NCBI GenBank assembly: GCA_910589105.1
Contig: CAJUST010000002.1
Location: 129,680 to 193,679, forward strand
Length of the DNA stretch: 64,000 nt
Source of the DNA: an uncultured Lachnospiraceae bacterium
Lineage (GTDB): Bacteria; Bacillota; Clostridia; Lachnospirales; Lachnospiraceae
Direction: 5' to 3'
Shown here: in pieces, positions 41,719-50,528 of the stretch
Numbering within the stretch: position 1 is the stretch's first letter
How the letters are laid out: every line of letters begins with the position of its first letter
Translations under genes and position numbers: made by a program
The notes under the pieces: generated by a model
Seen by the model: only the letters and a program-made list of their open reading frames with translations
What the model was told of the DNA's origin: nothing
The model's database searches: none

Positions 41719-42519
41719 ATGGTTAAAGGGTTATATACCGCTTATACCGGAATGGTAGAGGAACAGCGCCGCATGGACGTGATGACGAACAATCTTGCCA
41801 ATGCCAGCACGACCGGATATAAGAAAGAAGGCACAGTGAATCAGTCGTTTGACGACCAGCTTGCCGTTAAGATTAAAGACACTTCGGAAATTATGTACGC
41901 AAAGCGGCTTGGCGACGTGAATTTAGGCGTAAAAGTCGGCGAGACGTACCGGGATTACACACAGGGTTCTTTTTATGTGACGGATAACACATATGACGTT
42001 GCATTGGACGGCAATGGTTTTTTTGCAGTGGAATTTCGGAGCAAGAATGGACAGACTTCCGTCAAATATACCAGAGACGGCAATTTTACCGTTGACAGGA
42101 ATGGTTATCTGATGACGAAAGACGGAGATTATGTCTTAAACGCAAATGGGGCGAGAAACGGAGCTGGCGGACAGGCGAATTACGTCAGGGTGGACCCGAA
42201 TCAGGACGTCAGGATTGAAGCGGACGGGACGATCTTTCAGGATAACGTCCAAGTTGGGCAGATAGGCGTTGTGGATTTTGCCGATTACAATTATCTGGAA
42301 AAATATGGTGAGAATTTATACGATATGGTTCAGGGAGGGCAGCGGATTGATTCCAATGCAAGAGTGGAACAGGGATGCCTTGAGATGTCAAATGTCAACA
42401 TTGTTTCTGAGATGGTAAGCATGATTACAATCACAAGGGCATATGAAGCGAACCAGAAAATTATAACGACGATTGACGGCTCTTTGGATAAAGCGGTAAA
42501 CACAGTAGGACAGGTATAG
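41719..42519 (+). CDS. flgF: Flagellar basal-body rod protein FlgF/FlgG-like (FlhO)
   Basis: 266 aa. N-terminal rod motif 'GLYTAYTGMVEEQRRMDVMTNNLANASTTGYKKEG', central 'VALDGNGFFAVEF', and C-terminal 'EMSNVNIVSEMVSMITITRAYEANQKII' coiled helix. Exported through the flagellar type III apparatus to form the rod. RBS 'aaggaga' upstream. Followed 14 nt later by the second rod gene. Whether it is best called flgF or flhO is a naming choice. Confidence 0.88.
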   Translation: MVKGLYTAYTGMVEEQRRMDVMTNNLANASTTGYKKEGTVNQSFDDQLAVKIKDTSEIMYAKRLGDVNLGVKVGETYRDYTQGSFYVTDNTYDVALDGNGFFAVEFRSKNGQTSVKYTRDGNFTVDRNGYLMTKDGDYVLNANGARNGAGGQANYVRVDPNQDVRIEADGTIFQDNVQVGQIGVVDFADYNYLEKYGENLYDMVQGGQRIDSNARVEQGCLEMSNVNIVSEMVSMITITRAYEANQKIITTIDGSLDKAVNTVGQV

Positions 42520-42533
42520 GAGGTTAATCCATT

Positions 42534-43349
42534 ATGATGAGATCACTCTGGTCTGCGGCATCAGGTATGATTGCGCAGCAGACAAATGTAGATACGATTT
42601 CCCACAATCTTGCAAATGTAAATACGACTGGATATAAATCACAGCGGACAGAGTTTAAGTCTTTGCTCTACCAGAATCTCCAGACGAGGACGACGACGGC
42701 AAACGGAGAGAATAAACCGATTCCGGCGCAGGTGGGTTTGGGGACGCGTGTGGCGTCGACAAGCACATTTTATACACAGGGCGCAATGCAGGCAAGTGAA
42801 AACGATACGGATTTTGCCATTGAAGGCGATGGGTTCTTTTCCGTCCGTGGAGATGATGGCAATGTATACTATACGCGAAACGGCTGTTTCTTCTGGGCGA
42901 TTGGCCCGACAGGGACGACCTTATGCAATACGGACGGCTATCCGGTTTTAGACTCCACAGGGAATCCTATCGTAGTCCCGAATGGCGTGACAAGCGCGAA
43001 TATGCGGATTACGAGTGACGGCGTTGTAGGTTATGTGGGAGCGGACGGTACATATACGGCAATGAATCAGACGATTGGGCTATATCAGTTTACGAATCCG
43101 GCAGGGCTTCAGAAACTCTCAAGAAGCCTTTTGGCTGAGACGGCGGCTTCCGGTGAGGCGATGAATGAATTGACGACAAACGGCCTGACGAGAAGCAATG
43201 TGCGCCAGAATTATCTGGAAGGATCCAATGTTCAGGTTGCAGATGAGATGGTAAATCTGATTATTGCTCAAAGGGCATATGAATTAAACTCGAAGGCAAT
43301 TCAGGCATCGGACGATATGCTTCAGCAGGCAAATAATCTGAGGCGGTAA
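42534..43349 (+). CDS. flgG: Flagellar distal-rod protein FlgG-like (FlhP)
   Basis: 271 aa. 'MMRSLWSAASGMIAQQTNVDTISHNLANVNTTGYKSQRTEFKSLLYQNL' region matches FlgG (key part 'SHNLANVNTTGYK'), with 'FAIEGDGFFSV' and the C-terminal 'SNVQVADEMVNLIIAQRAYELNSKAIQ'. Builds the distal rod. Overall arrangement mirrors flhO-flhP after mbl. Good ribosome site 'taggagg' upstream. Confidence 0.92.
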   Translation: MMRSLWSAASGMIAQQTNVDTISHNLANVNTTGYKSQRTEFKSLLYQNLQTRTTTANGENKPIPAQVGLGTRVASTSTFYTQGAMQASENDTDFAIEGDGFFSVRGDDGNVYYTRNGCFFWAIGPTGTTLCNTDGYPVLDSTGNPIVVPNGVTSANMRITSDGVVGYVGADGTYTAMNQTIGLYQFTNPAGLQKLSRSLLAETAASGEAMNELTTNGLTRSNVRQNYLEGSNVQVADEMVNLIIAQRAYELNSKAIQASDDMLQQANNLRR

Positions 43350-43386
43350 TTTTAGCCGGTGAGTGGTTTTGGACGGGAGGAGACAG

Positions 43387-43740
43387 ATGAGTATTGGAAT
43401 AGACGGCATAGCGGGGCTTGTGGATCAGACGGGCAAGTCGGCGGCTGACAGCAGAAGCAATGCGTTACAAAATAAACTTGGAGGAGATCTCACTTCGGCC
43501 TCCGATGAAAAATTAAAGGAAGTCTGCAAGGAATTTGAAGCTTATTTTGTGGAACAGGTGATGAAAGAAGTGGAAAAGACCATTCCAAAAAATGAAGAAG
43601 ATGAGGATGCTTCCATGTCACAGTTACGGGATTTCTACAAGGAAGAAATGATTCAGACTCTTGCGGAAAATATTTGTGAACAGCAGAATTTAGGTTTGGC
43701 GCAGCAGATGTATGAACAAATGAAACGGAATTATTCATAG
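43387..43740 (+). CDS. Rod-binding protein (FlgJ N-terminal domain)
   Basis: 117 aa. It contains only the FlgJ rod-cap domain ('KLKEVCKEFEAYFVEQVMKEVEKTIP' and 'IQTLAENICEQQNLGLAQQMYEQM'); the muramidase domain of full FlgJ is absent. The SLT protein at 20783 could supply wall cleavage, which is inference. Start ATG 43387 is preceded by GGGAGGAG; the GTG at 43363 is rejected. Confidence 0.88.
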   Translation: MSIGIDGIAGLVDQTGKSAADSRSNALQNKLGGDLTSASDEKLKEVCKEFEAYFVEQVMKEVEKTIPKNEEDEDASMSQLRDFYKEEMIQTLAENICEQQNLGLAQQMYEQMKRNYS

Positions 43741-43746
43741 GAACGG

Positions 43747-43779
43747 AAAATATTGGATGTGAATGCATCCAATATTTTT
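43747..43779 (+). terminator. Intrinsic terminator of the mbl-flagellar rod cluster
   Basis: A 13-bp perfect stem, 43747-43759 with 43766-43778, loop tgaatg-type, ending in TTTTT. Confidence 0.88.
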
Positions 43780-43810
43780 ATTCTATCGGACGTTTTTGGA
43801 GGAAAAGAAA

Positions 43811-46015
43811 TTGGAGACAGTCAAAGGCTGCATAAGCCATATTATTTTTCGGAATCCCGAAAATGGATATACGGTTTTTGAGATGGAATGCGAGGGAAAA
43901 GAAATTACTTGCGTCGGTTCTTTTGCGGTAATTAGCGAAGGGGAATATATCAAGGCGTCCGGTGAATATACAAAGCATCCGACTTACGGCAAACAGTTTT
44001 CTATCCGCCAGATGGAAGAATGTGAGCCGGAAGATGAAGCTTCTATGGAACGGTATCTTGGTTCGGGCGCGATAAAAGGAATCGGGCTTGCATTGGCGGC
44101 GAGGATTGTCAAACGTTTTGGGAAGGACACATTTCGGATCATTGAAGAAGAACCGGAGCGCCTTGCAGAAATAAAAGGCATCAGCATGACGAAAGCAATG
44201 GAGATTTCCAGTCAGACAGCGGAAAAAAGAGATATGCGCCACGCGATGATTTTTCTTCAAAAATATGGGATTTCTTTGAATCTGGCGATGAAGATTTATC
44301 GGAACTACGGGCAGGAAGTCTATCGGATTATTAAGGAAAATCCCTATCAGTTAGCGGAAGATTTACAGGGCGTGGGGTTTAAAATTGCAGATGAGATTGC
44401 GGCAAAAGCGGGAATCCGCCCGGATTCGGATTTTCGGATTCGAAGCGGGATTTTGTACAGCCTGCTTTTGGCGGCGGCCGAGGGGCATACGTATTTGCCG
44501 AAAGATGAGCTGACTGCGCAGACGGCGAAGCTGCTTCAAATTGAAACTTCATTAATAGACAAGCATTATATGGATTTGGCAGTTGAAAAAAAAATTATGA
44601 CGAAAGGAACCCGTATTTATGGCGCTTCTTATTACTATATGGAAGCTTCCTCAGCGGCTATGCTTTTGGAATTAAATATCAAATATGAAGTTTCAGAAGA
44701 AGCGTTTAAGGAGCGGATCGAAAGGATTGAAGAACGAAGCGGAATGGAACCGGATAAGATGCAGATCCTTGCGGTAAAAGAAGCGATAAAAAATGGTTTG
44801 TTAATTCTTACCGGAGGCCCGGGAACCGGAAAAACGACGACAATCAATGCCATTATCCATTATTTTGAATTGGAAGGCATGGATATATTTTTAGGCGCGC
44901 CAACCGGACGGGCGGCAAAACGAATGAGTGAGGCGACGGGGTATGAAGCGAGAACGATTCACCGTATGTTAGAACTTACGGGAAACGTAAACGGTGTGGG
45001 CGGGTTTGCCAGAAATGAAGAATCTCCTCTGGAAACTGACGTTGTGATTATTGATGAAATGTCTATGGTGGACATTCATCTTATGCACTCCCTGTTAAAA
45101 GCGCTTGCTTGCGGGACAAGGCTGATATTAGTCGGCGACGTCAGCCAGCTTCCAAGCGTAGGGCCGGGAAGCGTGCTGAAAGACTTAATTGAGTCCAATG
45201 CGTTTCCAGTTGTAAATCTTGAGAAGATTTTCAGGCAGGCGGCGAAAAGCGATATTATTTTAAATGCGCATAAAATCAATGCGGGGGAACATGTGGAACT
45301 GGACAATAAGAGCATGGATTTTTTCTTTTTAAAACGCTATGCCGCTGATCCGATTGTCAATGTCGTGTTACAGCTTGTCGCGCAGAAACTTCCGAAATAT
45401 GTAAATGCCTCCCCTTATGATATTCAAGTCCTTACGCCGATGAAGAAAGGCCTTTTGGGTTCCATGCGGCTCAATGGGATTTTACAGCAGTGGTTAAACC
45501 CGAAAGCGGAACAGAAAAAAGAAAAAGAGCATGGCAGCCGTATCTTTAGGGAAGGCGATAAGGTGATGCAGATAAAGAATAACTATCAGTTGGAATGGGA
45601 AATCCGCAGTAAATATGGGATCGTTGTGGAACGGGGGCTTGGCGTTTTTAATGGAGATATGGGAATCATTAGGGAAATCAATGAGTTTGCGGAAACGATG
45701 TCTGTAGAATTTGAAGAAGCGAAAATGGTGGAATATTCATTTAAAAATTTAGAAGAATTAGAGCTTGCCTATGCCATTACGATTCATAAGTCTCAAGGTT
45801 CTGAATATCCGGCAGTTGTGATTCCGCTGTTGGGCGGGCCGAAAATGCTGATGAACCGCAATCTTATTTATACGGCTGTGACGAGAGCGAAAAAGTGCGT
45901 GACGCTTGTCGGGGACGAAAGGACATTTCTGGAAATGATACAAAACACGCAGCAGCAAAAACGTTACTGCGGCCTTGCCGATGAAATTAGAAAAGGAACG
46001 ATGGAATGGGTTTAA
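43811..46015 (+). CDS. recD2: RecD2-type ATP-dependent DNA helicase
   Basis: 734 aa, superfamily 1B 5'-3' helicase without RecBC. N-terminal OB-like part 'GCISHIIFRNPENGYTVFEMECEG', helix-hairpin-helix region (about 80-200, 'GSGAIKGIGLALAARIVKRFG'), Walker A 'ILTGGPGTGKTTTINAI', Walker B 'DVVIIDEMSMVDIHLM', 'LVGDVSQLPSVGPGSVL', and C-terminal 'ITIHKSQGSEYPAVVIPL'. TTG at 43811, 8 nt after GGAGGA, gives the family-typical start; the ATG at 43763 lies within the preceding terminator. Acts in DNA repair. Overlaps comFC by 10 nt. Confidence 0.93.
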   Translation: METVKGCISHIIFRNPENGYTVFEMECEGKEITCVGSFAVISEGEYIKASGEYTKHPTYGKQFSIRQMEECEPEDEASMERYLGSGAIKGIGLALAARIVKRFGKDTFRIIEEEPERLAEIKGISMTKAMEISSQTAEKRDMRHAMIFLQKYGISLNLAMKIYRNYGQEVYRIIKENPYQLAEDLQGVGFKIADEIAAKAGIRPDSDFRIRSGILYSLLLAAAEGHTYLPKDELTAQTAKLLQIETSLIDKHYMDLAVEKKIMTKGTRIYGASYYYMEASSAAMLLELNIKYEVSEEAFKERIERIEERSGMEPDKMQILAVKEAIKNGLLILTGGPGTGKTTTINAIIHYFELEGMDIFLGAPTGRAAKRMSEATGYEARTIHRMLELTGNVNGVGGFARNEESPLETDVVIIDEMSMVDIHLMHSLLKALACGTRLILVGDVSQLPSVGPGSVLKDLIESNAFPVVNLEKIFRQAAKSDIILNAHKINAGEHVELDNKSMDFFFLKRYAADPIVNVVLQLVAQKLPKYVNASPYDIQVLTPMKKGLLGSMRLNGILQQWLNPKAEQKKEKEHGSRIFREGDKVMQIKNNYQLEWEIRSKYGIVVERGLGVFNGDMGIIREINEFAETMSVEFEEAKMVEYSFKNLEELELAYAITIHKSQGSEYPAVVIPLLGGPKMLMNRNLIYTAVTRAKKCVTLVGDERTFLEMIQNTQQQKRYCGLADEIRKGTMEWV

Positions 46016-46758
46016 AAAAGTATTTAAAAGCATGGAGGCGGTTTTTCCATTGGATAGACGGGAAATGTCTGGACTTACTCTATCCGCCCCGCTGTCCGGT
46101 ATGCGATAAAGTGACTTTGCCAAAAGACGGCGTCTGCCGGCTATGCAGAAAAAAGATTACTGTCGTGAAAGAACCTTCTTGCATGAAATGCGGAAAACCC
46201 ATTTCAAACGCAAGGAGGGAATTTTGTTCGGACTGTAAACGTCACGCGCATAGGTTTACACAGGGAAAAGCGCTATGGGTGTATGAAGCGGAAGTAAAGA
46301 AATCCATTTACCGTTTTAAATATCAAAATAAGCGTGAGTATGGAAGCGTTTATGCGGCAGAAATGGCAAAGGCATATGGAAGCTGGGTAAAGCAAAAACG
46401 GATACAGGCGGTTCTTCCAATTCCACTCTATTCTAAAAAGAAACGAAAGCGTGGGTATAACCAGTCGGAAATTTTAGCGAAAGAGCTTGGACGCCTGTTA
46501 AAGCTTCCGGTTTGTACGGATGCATTGATCCGGACGCAGGAAACTTTGCCCCAGAAAACGCTCAATTATGCAGAGAGGAAGCAGAATGTGAGGAATGCGT
46601 TTGCATCTGCCAAAAAGACAGGCTTTCAGAGGATTTTGCTTGTAGACGATATTTATACAACTGGGAGTACGTTAGATGCCGCCGCAGACGTACTTTTGCA
46701 GGCAGGCATGTCAGAGGTTTTTGCCTGCTGTATTAGCATAGGGCAGGATAGAGGTTAG
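46006..46758 (+). CDS. comFC: ComFC-type phosphoribosyltransferase-like protein
   Basis: 250 aa. N-terminal zinc cysteines ('CPVCDKVTLPKDGVCRLC', 'CMKCGKPISNARREFCSDC'), then a type I phosphoribosyltransferase fold with PRPP loop 'RILLVDDIYTTGSTLDAAA' and 'RGYNQSEILAKELG'. In competent bacteria ComFC aids uptake of single-stranded DNA. The gene overlaps recD2 by 10 nt and is followed by yvyF, the same partner order as in Bacillus. Confidence 0.9.
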   Translation: MGLKKYLKAWRRFFHWIDGKCLDLLYPPRCPVCDKVTLPKDGVCRLCRKKITVVKEPSCMKCGKPISNARREFCSDCKRHAHRFTQGKALWVYEAEVKKSIYRFKYQNKREYGSVYAAEMAKAYGSWVKQKRIQAVLPIPLYSKKKRKRGYNQSEILAKELGRLLKLPVCTDALIRTQETLPQKTLNYAERKQNVRNAFASAKKTGFQRILLVDDIYTTGSTLDAAADVLLQAGMSEVFACCISIGQDRG

Positions 46759-46808
46759 GTAATTGGCAAAAATTCCATAACCGATTTATAAAATAATTTG
46801 AAAAAGTC

Positions 46809-46837
46809 TTTAAAAACAGAAAGAAATATTGTACAAT
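46809..46837 (+). promoter_or_regulatory. Possible promoter upstream of yvyF
   Basis: TTTAAA (46809-46814), a 17-nt spacer and TACAAT (46832-46837); the -10 is embedded in the palindrome attgtacaat. It lies about 150 nt before the gene. Confidence 0.35.
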
Positions 46838-46994
46838 AAAATATATCTCATCATTTATGATTTCTATGCAATGTGTATAGGCTGTTTGGATAAAGTAACC
46901 CAAAAGAGCATTCAAAATCGGCATACGGCATTGTTTAGGAGGACCGCAGATACGGCGGGCTGTCATAAGGGAAGATGACTAGGAGGAATGTGCA

Positions 46995-47405
46995 ATGGAT
47001 GTGAAAAGCTGTAGAACTTGCGGCAGGCTGTTCAATTATTTGTCTGGCCAGCCGATTTGCCCGGCGTGTAAAAAGAAGCTGGAGAACAAATTTATTGAGG
47101 TAAGGGACTATATCAGGGAGAATGATTCAGCCACTATGCAGCAGATTGCAGATGACAATGAAGTGTCTGTAAAACAGCTTAAGCAGTGGGTGCGTGAAGA
47201 ACGCTTGACCTTTACGGAAAAATCTCCTGTGGGCATTGAATGTGAGTCTTGCGGCGCAATGATAAGGACAGGACGTTTCTGTGAGAAATGCAAGAACAAT
47301 ATGGCCACGAATTTAAAAGAGATGTATGCAATGCCGGTTGTGGAGCATGATACAAGCTCAAAGAAAAGAGACAAAGACCGTATGCGTTTTCTGGATAAGG
47401 CTTAA
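46995..47405 (+). CDS. yvyF: YvyF-family flagellar operon protein
   Basis: 136 aa. Zinc-ribbon-like cysteine pairs at both ends ('CRTCGRLFNYLSGQPICPAC' and 'CESCGAMIRTGRFCEKC') around a MerR/MarR-like helix-turn-helix ('TMQQIADDNEVSVKQLKQWVREERL'). YvyF lies between comFC and flgM in Bacillus and is conserved in flagellated Firmicutes. The role is unclear, probably regulatory. Here flgM/flgK are not next to it. RBS 'taggagga' upstream. Confidence 0.85.
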   Translation: MDVKSCRTCGRLFNYLSGQPICPACKKKLENKFIEVRDYIRENDSATMQQIADDNEVSVKQLKQWVREERLTFTEKSPVGIECESCGAMIRTGRFCEKCKNNMATNLKEMYAMPVVEHDTSSKKRDKDRMRFLDKA

Positions 47406-47465
47406 TGTACATAAGAAAATATGACTGGTTTGTAATTATGTTTTATGACAGAAAGAAGGTTTGGA

Positions 47466-47984
47466 ATGGACAGACGGCATACCCCAAGGGCAGGGGAGAA
47501 GTATCTCGATTTTAAAAACAAACCCTATCAGGTGCTTTGTATGGCGACGAATGCGGATACAAGGGAGCAAATGGTGGTGTATCAGGCGTTGTATGGAGAT
47601 TTTGCGTGTTATGCGCGCCCTCTTTCAAAGTTTATGGAAAGGGCGGAGCGTGGAGAGCGTCCGGATGCGTCACGGGAGTATTGTTTTGAATTGGTGGACA
47701 GGATACCGGATTCTTATTCAAAAGACTGGGAATCCGATGACGCGAATGCAAAAGAAGAACAGGCGAATCCGGTATTATTGGAGTTTTTAGATGCGGATAC
47801 GTTAGAGCGGAAGTATCAGATATTAAAATCTCTGAGGAATACAATTACGAACAGGCTGGTAGATGATTTTGCAGTCGCTCTGGATCTTGTGATACCGGAA
47901 GGAGAGGTTGACGTCCGTTATCAACAGCTTTTAAGCAGTGTGCGTACAATGCAGCAGTATGAAAGCAACAGGTTTCCAAGGTAA
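47466..47984 (+). CDS. DUF1653-domain protein
   Basis: 172 aa. The DUF1653 core is 'PRAGEKYLDFKNKPYQVLCMATNADT' and 'MVVYQALYGDFACYARPLSKFM'; an extra C-terminal helical part (about 100-172, 'RKYQILKSLRNTITNRLVDDFAVALDL') is not usual for the minimal domain. ATG 47466 is preceded by AAGG at 7 nt; ATG 47445 lacks a site. Function unknown. Confidence 0.8.
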   Translation: MDRRHTPRAGEKYLDFKNKPYQVLCMATNADTREQMVVYQALYGDFACYARPLSKFMERAERGERPDASREYCFELVDRIPDSYSKDWESDDANAKEEQANPVLLEFLDADTLERKYQILKSLRNTITNRLVDDFAVALDLVIPEGEVDVRYQQLLSSVRTMQQYESNRFPR

Positions 47985-48022
47985 AAAATCAGGTGGATAT
48001 TAAACGTCCACCTGATTTTTTT
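47984..48022. terminator. Bidirectional terminator
   Basis: A 14-bp stem, 47984-47997 with 48007-48020, flanked by A-run and T-run so it works on both strands. The right arm lies inside the last codons of the reverse-strand CYTH gene. Confidence 0.9.
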
Positions 48023-48458
48023 GGCTTAATGCGCTGTTATGGTATTTATTGGAAAACGTCACATCTTCCCCAAACCAATCCGGCGGGGTAAATTGTTTTG
48101 CTTCTTTTGTTGTGGGAAACTCCACTTCCGCAAGTATAAGAGGGGAAAGAGAGCCTGTAAAGACATCTAATTCTATCGTATAGCGTTCCTGATATGGGAT
48201 CAGGTAGCGAATCTTAGTAATCAGCCTGCCGTCTGTTTTTTGGCGCAGATGGCAATATGCGTCTTTGGTTAAAGGCAGGTTATATTCTTCCCGAACCATA
48301 AGCCCAGAGCCTTTGTACGTTAAGTAATAAGAATCATTGGACTTGCGGATGCGCACGACTGGATTGACGCATAAATATCCCTGTTCGATTATTTTATGCG
48401 GATAATCCATGTAATTATCCGGAACGCGGGAGACTAGGTATTTTCGTTCAATTTCCAT
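48000..48458 (-). CDS. CYTH-domain protein (triphosphate tunnel metalloenzyme)
   Basis: 152 aa. Starts with the canonical 'MEIERKYLV' (ExExK) that binds metal-triphosphate; later strands 'PVVRIRKSNDSYYLTYKG' and 'ERYTIELDVFTG', 'ILAEVEFPT' supply the tunnel residues. Members hydrolyse inorganic triphosphate or related compounds; the substrate is unknown here. Second gene of a reverse operon, 10 nt after the DJ-1-like gene. Confidence 0.9.
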   Translation of the reverse strand: MEIERKYLVSRVPDNYMDYPHKIIEQGYLCVNPVVRIRKSNDSYYLTYKGSGLMVREEYNLPLTKDAYCHLRQKTDGRLITKIRYLIPYQERYTIELDVFTGSLSPLILAEVEFPTTKEAKQFTPPDWFGEDVTFSNKYHNSALSQKNQVDV

Positions 48459-48468
48459 GGCAGCCGCC

Positions 48469-49017
48469 TTATGAATAGACTAATTTTTGTTTTAGATCGT
48501 CGACTGCTTCATCGCCTTTGAAATGTTTGACAATGGCGAGCCCGAATGCAATCGCGGTTCCCATGCCGCGGCTGGTAATGAGATTGCCGTCTGTAACGAC
48601 AGGATCTTCAGAAATGACAGCTCCGGTCAATTTATCTTCAAATCCGGGATGGCAGGCGGCGTGGCGTTTTTCTAATATTCCGGCGGCGCCAAGCACAGAC
48701 GGGGCAGCGCAGATTGCGCAAATTAATTTTTCATGGGATGCAAAATTTTTAATCTGCTGGCATACGCCTTCATGTTTGCCCAGATTTAATGTGCCCGGCA
48801 TTCCGCCCGGTAAAACGATAGCATCGTATTCGTCAAAGTTTACGGAATCAAAAACGGCGTCGGCCAGAAATGTAATTCCATGGGAACCGGTAATGGAAGC
48901 AGTTTCGTTTATTGAAACCATAGTGACGTCTAGTCCGGCGCGGCGTAACAAATCGACAACGGTCAGCCCTTCGATTTCTTCACAGCCGTTTGCCATAAAA
49001 ATAGCTGTTTTACTCAT
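48469..49017 (-). CDS. DJ-1/PfpI-family protein
   Basis: 182 aa, glutamine-amidotransferase-like fold. Glu in 'FMANGCEEIEGLTVVDLLRRAGLDV', the nucleophilic elbow Cys in 'LICAICAAPSVLGAAGIL', and 'AIVLPGGMPGTLNL'. This is the YajL/ThiJ pattern, linked to oxidative or carbonyl stress protection. RBS 'aggaggttttct' upstream of ATG 49017. Confidence 0.9.
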   Translation of the reverse strand: MSKTAIFMANGCEEIEGLTVVDLLRRAGLDVTMVSINETASITGSHGITFLADAVFDSVNFDEYDAIVLPGGMPGTLNLGKHEGVCQQIKNFASHEKLICAICAAPSVLGAAGILEKRHAACHPGFEDKLTGAVISEDPVVTDGNLITSRGMGTAIAFGLAIVKHFKGDEAVDDLKQKLVYS

Positions 49018-49095
49018 AGAAAACCTCCTGTTTCTTATTCATTTACTAACACAATAGCATAAATTAGAAAAAAAATCCATGGTGGAACTTTCCAA

Positions 49096-49124
49096 ACATA
49101 AAATTTGTTTTTGGGATCATACTA
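49096..49124 (+). promoter_or_regulatory. Candidate sigma-G promoter of the SASP gene
   Basis: ACATA (49096-49100), a 17-nt spacer and CATACTA (49118-49124) resemble the forespore sigma-G pattern (GnATR, CATnnTA), as expected for an alpha/beta-type SASP gene. Confidence 0.6.
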
Positions 49125-49203
49125 TTCTCAGGATAAACAAAACAGTGTTTATCCGCAAACAAAAACCGGCGCAGCCGGAGAAAAAACTATGGAGGTGTAT
49201 ACC

Positions 49204-49416
49204 ATGGCAAGTTCAAACAGAACAAATAGAGTTGAGGTACCTGAAGCAAAAGAGGCATTAAACCGTTTCAAACAGGAAGTGGCTTCTGAAATTGGCGTTC
49301 CTTTAAAGGAAGGTTACAACGGTGATCTTACTTCTGCGCAGGCAGGCTCCATCGGCGGAGAAATGGTTCGTAAAATGATCCGCAGCCAGGAAGAAAAAAT
49401 GTCTGCTTCCAAGTAA
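49204..49416 (+). CDS. Alpha/beta-type small acid-soluble spore protein
   Basis: 70 aa. It carries the two SASP signatures: 'KQEVASEIGVPL' (GPR cleavage region, Glu-Ile) and 'YNGDLTSAQAGSIGGEMVRKMI'. It saturates spore DNA and protects it, and is degraded by the Gpr protease at germination. ATG 49204 follows GGAGGTG by 8 nt; upstream in-frame ATGs at 49105 and 49189 have no such site. Confidence 0.96.
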   Translation: MASSNRTNRVEVPEAKEALNRFKQEVASEIGVPLKEGYNGDLTSAQAGSIGGEMVRKMIRSQEEKMSASK

Positions 49417-49455
49417 TTCGGCTGAAATGAAAGTTCGGCGAATGCAATGAAAAAG

Positions 49456-49496
49456 GGCGGAGTACGAAGCGATGGGGTTTCGTATTCCGTCTTTTT
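49456..49496 (+). terminator. Intrinsic terminator of the SASP gene
   Basis: A 13-bp stem, 49456-49468 with 49479-49491 (two wobbles), followed by TTTTTG. The rest of the gap to 49718 shows no gene. Confidence 0.85.
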
Positions 49497-49718
49497 GTTT
49501 GAGTGTTTGAAGAATACATAACAAAGACGCTCCTGCCAGGATATAGCATGAAGTGAGGCAAGAGGCAGTAGAGTTTTATTGAATTTTTCTTGAAATCTTA
49601 CAGAAGTGAAATGGAGTTAAAATTGTAGAAATGAAACGGAGATAAAATTAATTTGTAAAAGTCAGGGCGCGTTGGTATAATGGATAAGATAGGATATTTT
49701 GGTTGGACGGGGGATGTT

Positions 49719-50528
49719 ATGATTACGAGTATGGCGAATGCGCAGGTGAAACAGCTAGTTGTATTGGGAAAAAAAGGGAAGGAACGCGCTAAACAGGGGC
49801 TTTTTGTAGTGGAAGGCAAAAAGATGTTAAAAGAGGCGCCTAAAGAATGGATTAAAAAGATTTATATAGCGGAATCTTTCTCGCCGGAGACGGGTTTCCT
49901 TGAACAATTTGTGGGATTTGCGATGGAAACGCTTTCCGATGCGGTATTTCAGGCGGTAAGCGATACGAAAACGCCCCAAGGGATTTTGGGCGTTCTTGAA
50001 ATGCCAAAATGGGATTTACAGAAAATGTTTTCGGATTCAAACGCCTGTTTCCTTTTGCTGGAGGGGATACAAGATCCGGGAAATTTAGGGACGATGCTTC
50101 GAATGGGGGAAGCGGCGGGAGTTACCGCTGTCATTGCAGATAAAACGACGGCAGACGTTTTTCATCCAAAGACGGTCCGTTCCACGATGGGAAGTGTGTA
50201 CCGGATGCCTTTTTTTGCCGTAGAGGATTTTCATGAGATGCTTTTTAGTTTAAAACGGCAGGGAATTGCGATCTATGCGGCGTGTTTACAAGGTAAGAGA
50301 ATGTATGATGAGCCGGATTATAAGGGAAATTGCGCGTTTTTAATTGGGAATGAGGGAAACGGGCTAAAAGGAGATACATTGGCGTTAGCGGACGAGTGGA
50401 TTCGCATTCCAATGGAGGGAAGCGCGGAATCATTGAATGCGGCCGTTGCCGCGGCGGTTTTGGCATATGAAGCGAACAGGCAAAGAAGGAGAGAAAAAAA
50501 TGTTTCGGTTATGGGCAAAAGAGATTAA
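49719..50528 (+). CDS. TrmH/SpoU-family RNA 2'-O-methyltransferase
   Basis: 269 aa. N-terminal substrate-binding part ('KQGLFVVEGKKMLKEA'), then the SPOUT knot domain with motif 1 'LLLEGIQDPGNLGTMLRMGEAAGV', motif 2 'CAFLIGNEGNGLKGDTLAL' and motif 3 'IPMEGSAESLNAAVAAAVLAYE'. Methylates a ribose in rRNA or tRNA with SAM; exact site not determinable. ATG 49719 is preceded by GGGGG. The next gene starts 28 nt before its stop. Confidence 0.92.
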   Translation: MITSMANAQVKQLVVLGKKGKERAKQGLFVVEGKKMLKEAPKEWIKKIYIAESFSPETGFLEQFVGFAMETLSDAVFQAVSDTKTPQGILGVLEMPKWDLQKMFSDSNACFLLLEGIQDPGNLGTMLRMGEAAGVTAVIADKTTADVFHPKTVRSTMGSVYRMPFFAVEDFHEMLFSLKRQGIAIYAACLQGKRMYDEPDYKGNCAFLIGNEGNGLKGDTLALADEWIRIPMEGSAESLNAAVAAAVLAYEANRQRRREKNVSVMGKRD

